DNA of 10,017 nucleotides from Anaerolineae bacterium (GTDB lineage: Bacteria > Chloroflexota > Anaerolineae > Anaerolineales > Villigracilaceae): the NCBI GenBank assembly GCA_003158885.1, contig PMLN01000139.1:1004-11020 (forward strand), read 5' to 3'. The notes beneath the pieces were generated by a model that was not told the DNA's origin, made no database searches, and worked only from the letters and a program-made list of their open reading frames with translations. A program made the translations under genes and the position numbers. Positions 1 to 4,920 of this stretch are shown here, in pieces. The number at the start of each line of letters is the position of its first letter. Positions within the stretch are counted from its first letter, which is position 1.

Positions 1-23
1 CCCTCCCCAACAAGCGGGGAGGG
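1..23 (-). terminator. GC-rich hairpin downstream of the reductase gene
   Basis: Positions 1-8 (CCCTCCCC) and 16-23 (GGGGAGGG) are perfect complements around a 7-nt loop, giving an 8-bp GC-rich stem. It lies about 65 nt past the stop codon of the minus-strand reductase gene. The pyrimidine-rich RNA strand from about 39 to 24 leads into it. The place where a U-tract would follow, in minus-strand reading, is outside the window, so terminator function cannot be confirmed. It could equally be one copy of a dispersed palindromic repeat. Confidence 0.4.
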
Positions 24-59
24 GAGAAGAAGAAGAAAGTTATCTGACATTGCGCTGTA

Positions 60-104
60 ATGTTCGGCTTGTAAGACTTGTGAGACTATTAAGACTTGTA
101 CACT
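60..104 (-). repeat. Short 9-bp-period array at the 3' end of the reductase gene
   Basis: Read on the minus strand, successive 9-mers GTCTTAATA, GTCTCACAA, GTCTTACAA and the degraded GCCGAACAT follow each other without gaps. They belong to the same family as the large array at 3844-3996 (invariant GTC, A at unit position 6). The first unit supplies the TAA stop codon of the reductase gene, and its last residues Tyr-Lys-Ser fall in the preceding degraded unit. This is a small, decayed member of the family. Confidence 0.65.
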
Positions 105-1057
105 TCCGGATTGACACAATTCGGCAAGCGCTCACCCTTCAATCCTGCGATCAAGTTCTGCGCGGCGAGGAAGGACATCATGTCACGCGTATGCTTGCTG
201 GCGCTGCCCAAATGCGGGACGATCAGGCAATTCTCCAACTCGAGCAGTGGATGAGTGGACGGCAAGGGTTCGGGGTCGGTGACATCCAGGGCGGCGGCAA
301 AGATTTGTTTTGACTTTAAGGCATCATATAGGGCGGACTGATCCAGCACACCGCCGCGGGAAGTGTTGACCAAAATGGCATTCGGTTTCATCTTCGCTAA
401 AAATGCGGGGTTCACCAAATGATGCGTGGCGGAGGTCAGCGGGACATGCACAGATACGAAATCCGATTCGTGTAACAAGGTATCGAGATCAACCGGTGAA
501 GCACCAAAAGCCGGTTGTGCCGCCGGGTCATGATAGATCACGCGCAGGTCAAAGCCCTGGGCACGCTTAGCCACTGCCTGACCGATCCTGCCAAAGCCAA
601 CGATACCGAGCGTCGCGCCCACGAAATCCGCACCGAGCAAAAGCTGGGGCCCCCATGTAACCCACAACCCGGAACGCACATACTTCTCCCCTTCCACCAC
701 GCGGCGTGCGGAGGCAAGCAATAACGCAAAGGTTTGGTCAGCGGTCGCATCCGTCAGGACGCCGGGCGTATTGCCGACCGGAAGTTTGCGCGCCGTTGCG
801 GCAGGTACATCCACATTATCCACGCCCACCGCCATGTTACTGAGGACTTTCAAGCGCGGCCCGGCATCCATCAGGCCGGCATCTATTTTATCGGTCAGCA
901 GGGAAACCAGACCCTCCACATCACGAACACGGCGGAGGATCTCTTCATACGAAGGCGGAAGCTCGTCCGGCCAGACATCCGCATCGCAGAACTCGCGGAT
1001 CAAGTCCAGGCCTTTGGCGGGGATCAAGCGGGTCACAAAGACTTTAGGTTTTGGCAT
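89..1057 (-). CDS. gyaR: Glyoxylate/hydroxypyruvate reductase (D-2-hydroxyacid dehydrogenase family)
   Basis: A 322-residue protein that should reduce glyoxylate to glycolate and hydroxypyruvate to D-glycerate with NAD(P)H in the cytoplasm. An N-terminal catalytic lobe (about 1-100) is followed by a Rossmann domain with GFGRIG at 154-159, then the returning catalytic lobe. The catalytic triad of the family is visible: Arg234 in NTSRGG, Glu263 in DVTDPEP and His282 in PHLGSAS. The stretch NTPGVLTDATAD and WGPQLLLG matches the GRHPR/GyaR branch rather than phosphoglycerate or lactate dehydrogenases. After the second beta strand comes His-Asp-Pro (176-178). The acidic Asp there hints at NADH preference, which is an inference. 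The frame stays open to 1279, but that part overlaps the divergent kinase gene and is not family-like, so Met at 1057 is chosen. No Shine-Dalgarno sequence precedes it, and a -10-like box ends 6 nt upstream. It pairs functionally with the divergent glycerate kinase. Confidence 0.93.
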   Translation of the reverse strand: MPKPKVFVTRLIPAKGLDLIREFCDADVWPDELPPSYEEILRRVRDVEGLVSLLTDKIDAGLMDAGPRLKVLSNMAVGVDNVDVPAATARKLPVGNTPGVLTDATADQTFALLLASARRVVEGEKYVRSGLWVTWGPQLLLGADFVGATLGIVGFGRIGQAVAKRAQGFDLRVIYHDPAAQPAFGASPVDLDTLLHESDFVSVHVPLTSATHHLVNPAFLAKMKPNAILVNTSRGGVLDQSALYDALKSKQIFAAALDVTDPEPLPSTHPLLELENCLIVPHLGSASKHTRDMMSFLAAQNLIAGLKGERLPNCVNPEVYKS

Positions 1058-1063
1058 GTGCAA

Positions 1064-1071
1064 AGTATACT
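1064..1071. promoter_or_regulatory. Palindromic AGTATACT: candidate shared -10 for both divergent genes
   Basis: AGTATACT is a perfect palindrome, so TATACT (5/6 match to TATAAT) reads on the minus strand (1069-1064) toward the reductase and on the plus strand (1066-1071) toward the glycerate kinase. On the minus strand the box ends 6 nt before the reductase ATG, which would make that transcript leaderless. On the plus strand the leader would be about 65 nt. No convincing -35 hexamer is seen on either side, so this is a candidate only. Confidence 0.35.
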
Positions 1072-1100
1072 TGAAGTCTCGAATAAAGAAGCAAAAGACG

Positions 1101-1133
1101 AAACACGAAGGACACAAAGTACACGAAGGAAGA
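1101..1133 (+). repeat. ACACGAAG-type short repeat upstream of the glycerate kinase
   Basis: Three imperfect copies of a roughly 10-nt unit occur in tandem: ACACGAAGG, ACACAAAGT and ACACGAAGG. Related units recur at 2363-2409, so the repeat brackets the kinase gene. The last copy runs into AAGGAAG (1127-1133), the only Shine-Dalgarno-like sequence in front of the kinase ATG at 1145. From memory, similar CACGAAGG strings are scattered between genes in many environmental genomes; this was not checked. Confidence 0.6.
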
Positions 1134-1144
1134 ACTTTGGGACT

Positions 1145-2317
1145 ATGGATGCTAATCGCTTTATGAGCTATAGCCTCACCGATGAGCGCGTGGCGCGCAT
1201 TCTGGCCGCGGCCATCGGGGCAGTGGAACCGGGCAGGCTGGTGCGGGAGCATCTGCAAACGACAGAATTGCCGAAGCATGAGCGCGTCTTCCTATTGGGA
1301 ATCGGCAAAGCGGCTGAAGCGATGACGCAAGCCGCATCCGAATTCTTCGATGAATTCAGCGAAGGATTGGTGATCACTAAACACACGCGTGGACTTTGCT
1401 CAGGGCAGTCAGCCATAATCGTGATGGAAGGCGGGCATCCCATACCGGACGAGCGAAGTCTGCGGGCGGGAAAAGCGGCCTTGGATTTTGTCGCGCAACT
1501 TAACGAAGATGACCTACTCATTTGCCTAATATCCGGCGGCGGCTCGGCACTGGTCACGGCACCGAAAGAGGGAAACTCACTGGAAGATATTCAAGCCCAA
1601 ACCGCAAAGCTCCTTGCAAACGGTGCGGCCATCCATGAGCTCAACAGGATGCGTTGTCAAATGGATCACATCAAAGGCGGAGGACTGGCACGCGCCACAA
1701 AAGCAAAGGCCATCGGTTTGATCCTTTCGGATGTGATCGGCAATTCACTGGAAACGATTGCATCCGGATTGACCGTTGATCCTTCGTCTGGAAACCGCGT
1801 GCAAAATTTCATCGTCGGCGATATACGCACGGCGGCACAGGCCGCGCAGCAGAGAGCTGTTAGCGAAGGATTTGATTCGAGAATACTGGATTTACAAGTT
1901 CAAGGTGAAGCCAGGGAAGCGGGATTGAGAATGGCAAAAAGGTTGAAAGAAGAAAGAAGGAAGAAGCACAAACCCTTTTGCTTGATCGCCGGAGGGGAAA
2001 CAACCGTGACGCTGCAAGGCAACGGCAAAGGGGGCAGGAATCAGGAATTGGCGCTGGCCGCTGTGGATGAACTAAGCGGCACAGATAAAATCCTGCTGAT
2101 CTCACTGGCCACAGACGGCGATGATGGCCCCACCGAGGCGGCGGGTGCAGTAGCGAACGGAGCTACACGCCAGAGAGCCGAGAGCCTGGGAATATCGGCG
2201 GCTGATCATTTGGCGCGCAACAACGCCTACAATTTCTTCCGTCCGCTGAACGATCTAATCCAATGCGGCTACACCGGAACGAATGTCAATGATCTTATTT
2301 TTCTGGTGGGTTTATAA
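1145..2317 (+). CDS. Glycerate 2-kinase, MOFRL family (GckA/TtuD type)
   Basis: A 390-residue protein expected to phosphorylate D-glycerate with ATP to 2-phosphoglycerate, feeding lower glycolysis. The N-terminal DUF4147-type domain shows GIGKAAEAM (52-60), GGHPIPDERSL (96-106), LISGGGSAL (128-136), IKGGGLA (176-182) and LSDVIGNSLETIASG (194-208). The C-terminal MOFRL domain shows AGGETTVTL (282-290), GKGGRNQELALA (294-305), TDGDDGPTEAAG (323-334) and TGTNVNDL (377-384). Length is slightly below the usual 400-450. Several near-invariant positions differ: the family's IASGPT is IASGLT here and GPTGTNVND is GYTGTNVND. ATG 1145 is chosen because AAGGAAG lies about 11 nt upstream; the next in-frame ATG (1163) has no such site. 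The frame is open further upstream, but only antisense to the reductase. Its divergent neighbour makes its substrate. Confidence 0.9.
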   Translation: MDANRFMSYSLTDERVARILAAAIGAVEPGRLVREHLQTTELPKHERVFLLGIGKAAEAMTQAASEFFDEFSEGLVITKHTRGLCSGQSAIIVMEGGHPIPDERSLRAGKAALDFVAQLNEDDLLICLISGGGSALVTAPKEGNSLEDIQAQTAKLLANGAAIHELNRMRCQMDHIKGGGLARATKAKAIGLILSDVIGNSLETIASGLTVDPSSGNRVQNFIVGDIRTAAQAAQQRAVSEGFDSRILDLQVQGEAREAGLRMAKRLKEERRKKHKPFCLIAGGETTVTLQGNGKGGRNQELALAAVDELSGTDKILLISLATDGDDGPTEAAGAVANGATRQRAESLGISAADHLARNNAYNFFRPLNDLIQCGYTGTNVNDLIFLVGL

Positions 2318-2322
2318 AATAA

Positions 2323-2340
2323 AGGATTATTTGGAATCCT
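2323..2340 (+). terminator. Weak hairpin after the glycerate kinase
   Basis: AGGATT (2323-2328) and AATCCT (2335-2340) form a 6-bp AT-rich stem with a 6-nt loop, starting 6 nt after the stop codon. There is no U-tract after it, so rho-independent termination here is doubtful. Confidence 0.2.
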
Positions 2341-2362
2341 ACTCTGAAATAAAAAGCTTAAA

Positions 2363-2409
2363 CACGAAGTACACCAACGCCTTGTGTGCTTCGCGAAGTA
2401 CACGAAGGG
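2363..2409. repeat. CGAAGTACAC direct and inverted repeats downstream of the kinase
   Basis: CGAAGTACAC (2365-2374), its near inverse GTGTGCTTCG (2384-2393) and a second direct copy CGAAGTACAC (2394-2403) lie in a row, followed by another CACGAAGG start. The middle arm can pair with either neighbour (one G-T wobble), giving two mutually exclusive hairpins. The unit is related to the ACACGAAG repeat upstream of the kinase, so the gene sits between two clusters of the same family. Confidence 0.6.
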
Positions 2410-2445
2410 AATAAGATTCCTAATTTTCGGATCGTCGCTCTTACA

Positions 2446-2652
2446 CTATAGGAATTTTGCAAGAGATAAAATGATGCCGATGAAAAACAAAAGGCTGTAG
2501 GCCAGTACCGCTTGCCCCGTTCCAACCAGGGCGGCATTCAAGGGCGGGCCGCGCCGGCTGAGAACCGTGCGAGTGGATGAACACGCCAACGGCAGGGAAA
2601 GCCAGGCCAGCCATGTAATCATGCGTTTATAATAGGGCGGCAGGAACTCATA
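2446..2652 (-). pseudogene. C-terminal remnant of a UbiA/MenA-type prenyltransferase
   Basis: This otherwise empty 343-nt gap (2318-2660) hides a coding-like minus-strand stretch. From 2652 it reads YEFLPPYYKR and then, from the only ATG (2622), 58 residues beginning MITWLAWLSLPLA, with RRGPPLNAALVGTGQAVLAY and a final hydrophobic LLFFIGIIL. The PLA...R...LN.AL..T........LLF.IG pattern is the usual end of 1,4-dihydroxy-2-naphthoate polyprenyltransferases and other UbiA proteins (about 290-300 residues). A stop codon (2653-2655) and the start of the methyltransferase gene cut off everything upstream, so the Asp-rich active-site motifs are absent. MenA and MenG act in successive menaquinone steps, so the location makes sense for a decayed menA. 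Alternatively, a 58-residue membrane peptide is still made from 2622. The UbiA assignment is by eye. Confidence 0.6.
2628..2633 (+). promoter_or_regulatory. Candidate -10 box (TATAAT) for the methyltransferase operon
   Basis: A perfect TATAAT lies 27 nt before the methyltransferase ATG, predicting a leader of about 20 nt. No good -35 is seen 16-18 nt upstream, and there is no TGn extension. The box lies within the antisense strand of the prenyltransferase remnant. Confidence 0.4.
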
Positions 2653-2660
2653 TTATCGAG

Positions 2661-3365
2661 ATGTCAATGACAAATCTTAATGGAACGGAACGAGCGCGGT
2701 ATGTCCAAGGCATGTTCACGCGCATCGCTCACCGCTACGACTTCATGAACCGCCTGATGACCGGCGGGCAGGATGTCCGCTGGCGAAAGGAAGTCATCAG
2801 GCTGGCGCAGATCAAACCATCGTCTGCCCTGCTCGACCTCGGGGCAGGCACCGGCGACCTGGGGCGCCAAGCTTTCAAACAGAATCCAAAAGCGCATATC
2901 ACCGCCGCAGATTTCACGCTCGAAATGATGCGCGCCGGACGCAAAACCGGCGACCCACCCTATTCCGCCGCCGACGCGTTGAACCTGCCATTCAGGGCCG
3001 GGACCTTCGACGCGGTTGTTTCCGGCTTTTTGATGCGCAATGTCACGGATGTCAAGCGCACCTTGCAGGAACAACAGCGCGCCCTGAAGCCCGGCGGCAG
3101 GATCGTGATCCTGGATACCACGCGTCCGAAGAAAAACCTGCTGACGCCTTTCATCTGGATCCACATGCACATCATCATCCCACTGCTCGGAAGGTTGATC
3201 TCCGGCACAGGTGATGCTTATCAATACTTGCCCGATTCAACGGAAGGATTTTTGTACGCCGAAGAGCTGGCGGAGCGCATGACCGCCGCCGGTTTCAAGA
3301 ACGTCCATTTCAAACGCCTGATGTTTGGCGTGATCGCCATTCATTGGGGAGAGAGAGCCTTATGA
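2661..3365 (+). CDS. Demethylmenaquinone/ubiquinone-type C-methyltransferase (MenG/UbiE family)
   Basis: A 234-residue class I SAM-dependent methyltransferase. The family expectation is C-methylation of demethylmenaquinone at the last step of menaquinone synthesis. Diagnostic features in order: MFTRIAHRYDFMNRLMTGG (18-36), the UbiE N-terminal signature; SAM motif I LLDLGAGTGDLG (57-68); acidic loop AADFTLEMM (82-90); DALNLPF (105-111); LMRNVTDV (124-131), matching the UbiE RN(V)xD motif; LKPGGRIVILD (142-152); and IPLLG plus DAYQYLPDS (173-177, 185-193), the second UbiE signature. Length is typical (230-250). ATG 2661 is used; AGGA at 2642-2645 is rather far away, and ATG 2667 is a possible alternative. 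Its stop overlaps the next gene's start (ATGA), so the two are probably translated together. Substitution of Trp/His-rich membrane-facing segments suggests peripheral membrane contact (inference). Confidence 0.88.
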   Translation: MSMTNLNGTERARYVQGMFTRIAHRYDFMNRLMTGGQDVRWRKEVIRLAQIKPSSALLDLGAGTGDLGRQAFKQNPKAHITAADFTLEMMRAGRKTGDPPYSAADALNLPFRAGTFDAVVSGFLMRNVTDVKRTLQEQQRALKPGGRIVILDTTRPKKNLLTPFIWIHMHIIIPLLGRLISGTGDAYQYLPDSTEGFLYAEELAERMTAAGFKNVHFKRLMFGVIAIHWGERAL

Positions 3366-3844
3366 CAAACCAACCTATCAAGCAGCCCAATTCAAAAATG
3401 TGTTTCATCTGCGGGGTCGAAAATCCCGTCGGCCTGCATTTGCACATTTACGAAACCGAACCGGGCGTGGTCGAAGCGACCTACACGGCGCCGGAACACT
3501 TTCAGGGCTACCCGGGAGTCCTGCATGGAGGCATCGTAGCCGCCATCCTCGATGAACTCGGCGGACGCGTCCACATGGGCAGCGACCCGCTGAATCCGCG
3601 CTTCATGTTCACCGGCAAACTCGATATCCGCTATCGAAAGAACGTGCCGATCGGCAAGCCGTTGAAAATCATCGGAAAGGCGGGAAAGATCAGGGGTAAG
3701 CTGGCGGAAAGCTGGGCCGGTATCTATGACCTGGAAACGAATGAACTTCTGGCCGAAGCCAATGTCATGCTGATCAATGTACCGGAAGGACACTTCGATT
3801 ATTCGATCCTGCCGGAGTTAGGATGGAAGATATATCCGGATTAG
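3362..3844 (+). CDS. PaaI-type hotdog-fold thioesterase
   Basis: A 160-residue protein with the hotdog acyl-CoA thioesterase pattern. PGVLHGGIVAAILDELGG (51-68) contains the conserved HGG and the Asp64/Glu65 pair at the start of the long helix. A Cys-X2-Cys (14-17, CFIC) opens the domain within CFICGVENPVGLHL, a common start for this subfamily. It should hydrolyse a CoA thioester; the substrate cannot be read from sequence. ATG 3362 overlaps the methyltransferase stop codon (ATGA at 3362-3365), with GGGGAGAG at 3346-3353 as ribosome-binding site. A TTG at 3344 is in frame but less likely. Coupling to MenG and proximity to a MenA remnant make 1,4-dihydroxy-2-naphthoyl-CoA thioesterase (MenI), also a hotdog protein, a tempting candidate, but that is inference from context. 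The TAG stop's G is the first base of the following 9-bp array. Confidence 0.82.
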   Translation: MTNQPIKQPNSKMCFICGVENPVGLHLHIYETEPGVVEATYTAPEHFQGYPGVLHGGIVAAILDELGGRVHMGSDPLNPRFMFTGKLDIRYRKNVPIGKPLKIIGKAGKIRGKLAESWAGIYDLETNELLAEANVMLINVPEGHFDYSILPELGWKIYPD

Positions 3845-3996
3845 TCGGAAAAGTCGAACAAGTCTAAAAGGTCTGACAGGTCTAAAAAGTCCGACAGGTC
3901 GAAGAAGTCGGACAAGTCTGAGAGGTCAAAGAGGTCTTACGAGTCCTACAGGTCTGAAAGGTCTCAGAGGTCTAAACAGTCTTACTGGTCAAAGAA
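3844..3996 (+). repeat. 17-unit degenerate 9-bp tandem array
   Basis: Seventeen consecutive 9-mers run with no insertion or deletion. All 17 begin with GTC and all 17 have A at position 6. Position 8 is A in 14 of 17, position 9 is A or G in all, and positions 4, 5 and 7 vary. A working consensus is GTC-T-R-A-M-A-R. Examples are GTCGGAAAA, GTCTGACAG, GTCTTACGA and GTCTCAGAG. The array starts in the stop codon of the thioesterase gene and ends 11 nt before a TATAAT box that precedes the FAD-subunit gene. Units are not identical, so this is not a fresh slippage product. It is not a CRISPR array, since there are no 21-50-nt repeats with unique spacers. Shorter family members lie at 60-104, 4801-4836 and 4903-4920. 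Confidence 0.95.
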
Positions 3997-4007
3997 GGTT
4001 CATGCCG

Positions 4008-4013
4008 TATAAT
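4008..4013 (+). promoter_or_regulatory. Candidate -10 box (TATAAT) for the FAD-subunit gene
   Basis: A perfect TATAAT lies 52 nt before the ATG of the FAD-subunit gene, just after the 9-bp array, predicting a leader of about 45 nt. The -35 region would fall in the last two array units (around 3985-3990, CTGGTC), a poor match. If real, the array forms the upstream part of this promoter. Confidence 0.4.
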
Positions 4014-4065
4014 AGAAGTATAGGCCCTAAAATTTGCCAATACCTTCCAAACAGATTAGAAGATC

Positions 4066-4806
4066 ATGATCACCGCATATCATCGCCCGCAAACGCTTGA
4101 CGAAGCCCTAAAGCTTCTGGCGCAGCCCAATATATTGCCTCTCGGAGGCGGGACACTGCTATCCCATTCACAAGCAGATTCCGTCCAGGTTGTGGATCTC
4201 CAAGCGCTTGGCTTGAACACCATCAAGAAAAACGGCAACAACCTGGAGATCGGCGCGACGGCCACGCTCCAACAATTGCTTGAAAACGAAGCCCTTCCTG
4301 CCGCGCTAAAGTCCGCTTTGAAGCTCGAAGCGCCGCTGAACCTGCGCAATGCAGGGACGGCCGCGGGAACCATTGTGGCCTGTGACGGACGGTCAACTTT
4401 CGTGGCGATGCTTCTGGCGTTGGATGCAAAAATCGAAATTCGATATTCGAACCTCGAAAATCGAATGTTGAACATCGGTGATTTCCTGCCACTTCGACCG
4501 CGCGGGTTGATTACCTCCATCACGATTCCTTTGAACGCAAAAATCGCCTTTGAGTATGTCTCCCGCACGCCCGCCGACAAACCGATTGTGTGCGTTGCGC
4601 TGGCACAATGGCCCTCCGGTCGGACGCGGCTGGCGGTCGGCGGATACGGCAAGGCGCCGATGCTGGCCATGGACGGGACCGAATCCGAAGGGGTCGAAGC
4701 CGCCGCACGCAACGCATTCCATGAAGCCAACGATGAATGGGCTTCAGCGGAGTATCGTATGGATGTAGCGGCAACACTTGCAAAGAGATGCGCGGAGAAG
4801 GTCTAA
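4066..4806 (+). CDS. FAD-binding subunit of a molybdenum hydroxylase (CoxM/XdhB-like), short and divergent
   Basis: A 246-residue relative of the FAD subunit of xanthine dehydrogenase/CO dehydrogenase, which passes electrons from iron-sulfur clusters to an acceptor. Supporting features are YHRPQTLDEALKLLA (5-19), PLGGGTLLS (25-33, family AGGTDLL), LEIGATATLQQL (60-71), the RNAGTAAGT stretch (94-102, family RNxxTxGGN), ALLALDA-like MLLALDA (115-121), GLITSITIP (147-155) and SAEYRMDVAATLAKR (227-241), the typical C-terminal signature. It is shorter than the usual 270-300, with a reduced C-terminal domain. Several FAD-contact positions are altered: GGTD to GGTL, GGN to AGT, and the usual ADPxSD segment to CDGRST. 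Whether FAD is still bound is uncertain. The partner is probably the fused hydroxylase at 8384, although two membrane-protein genes lie between. Residues 121-137 are encoded by an ATTCGA-type repeat. The TAA stop falls in a 9-bp repeat unit. Confidence 0.82.
   Translation: MITAYHRPQTLDEALKLLAQPNILPLGGGTLLSHSQADSVQVVDLQALGLNTIKKNGNNLEIGATATLQQLLENEALPAALKSALKLEAPLNLRNAGTAAGTIVACDGRSTFVAMLLALDAKIEIRYSNLENRMLNIGDFLPLRPRGLITSITIPLNAKIAFEYVSRTPADKPIVCVALAQWPSGRTRLAVGGYGKAPMLAMDGTESEGVEAAARNAFHEANDEWASAEYRMDVAATLAKRCAEKV
4429..4466. repeat. TCGAAA/ATTCGA-type repeat inside the FAD-subunit gene
   Basis: The local sequence is a string of near-copies ATCGAAATTCG, ATATTCGAA, CCTCGAAA, ATCGAAT. It stands out from the GC-richer coding sequence around it. 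It encodes KIEIRYSNLENRM in frame, where relatives have a short variable beta hairpin. On the opposite strand it reads SIFEVRISNFDF, a pattern that, from memory, is common as spurious translations of intergenic ATTCGAA repeats in environmental genomes. This suggests a mobile or dispersed short repeat accepted within a gene. Confidence 0.5.
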
Positions 4807-4836
4807 AAAGTCAAAGAGGTCTTACTGGTCAACATT
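4801..4836 (+). repeat. 9-bp array, second locus, left part
   Basis: Four units in register (GTCTAAAAA, GTCAAAGAG, GTCTTACTG, GTCAACATT), the last one partly decayed. The first unit encodes the final Val and the TAA stop of the FAD-subunit gene. The segment closely resembles the end of the large array (3970-3996). Confidence 0.8.
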
Positions 4837-4902
4837 CTTTTTGATACGGTTTTTATCAATAATCTGCGTTTATCTGTGGTTAAAAACGAATTTCAAAACA
4901 CT
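4837..4902. repeat. AT-rich segment with an ATCTGCGTTT/ATCTGTGGTT duplication, splitting the 9-bp array
   Basis: This 66-nt AT-rich block lies between units of the 9-bp array. It contains two adjacent 10-mers, ATCTGCGTTT (4862-4871) and ATCTGTGGTT (4872-4881), identical at 8 of 10 positions. Similar ATCTGTGGTT strings are, from memory, another dispersed intergenic repeat type. It looks like one repeat type inserted into another, but no target-site duplication is visible. Confidence 0.4.
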
Positions 4903-4920
4903 CTCTTACGGGTCAAAGAA
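4903..4920 (+). repeat. 9-bp array, second locus, right part
   Basis: CTCTTACGG followed by GTCAAAGAA continues the 9-bp family. Positions 4903-4921 match 3979-3997 at 17 of 19 bases, that is, the very end of the large array. Confidence 0.65.

Noticed and set aside
46..64. Small hairpin CATTGCG/TGTAATG after the reductase stop
   Set aside because: The stem is short with a wobble pair and no U-tract follows; it is too weak to call a terminator.
50..313. Small plus-strand frame starting with a VRLVRLVRLLRLV pattern
   Set aside because: The pattern is a translation of the 9-bp repeat, and the rest is antisense to the reductase C-terminus.
734..1144. Upstream extension of the kinase frame by 137 codons
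   Set aside because: It is antisense to the reductase N-terminus and crosses the divergent spacer. Kinase homology starts shortly after ATG 1145.
1058..1279. Upstream extension of the reductase frame by 74 codons
   Set aside because: It overlaps the start of the divergent glycerate kinase, passes through repeat sequence, and has Cys/Phe-rich content foreign to the family. Homologous sequence begins at Met 1057.
2664..3224. 186-codon minus-strand frame
   Set aside because: It is fully antisense to the MenG/UbiE gene, whose signatures are unambiguous, and has no recognisable domain.
3844..3996. Possible CRISPR array
   Set aside because: Units are 9 bp with no spacers, and there are no cas genes nearby.
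3845..4012. Open Ser-x-Lys/Arg tripeptide frame (17 repeats) directly after the thioesterase TAG, which would suggest stop-codon readthrough adding a basic tail
   Set aside because: With a 9-bp period and fixed GTC and A positions, two of three frames stay open automatically, so openness is not evidence of coding. There is no readthrough context, and the other array loci do not share this frame relation consistently.
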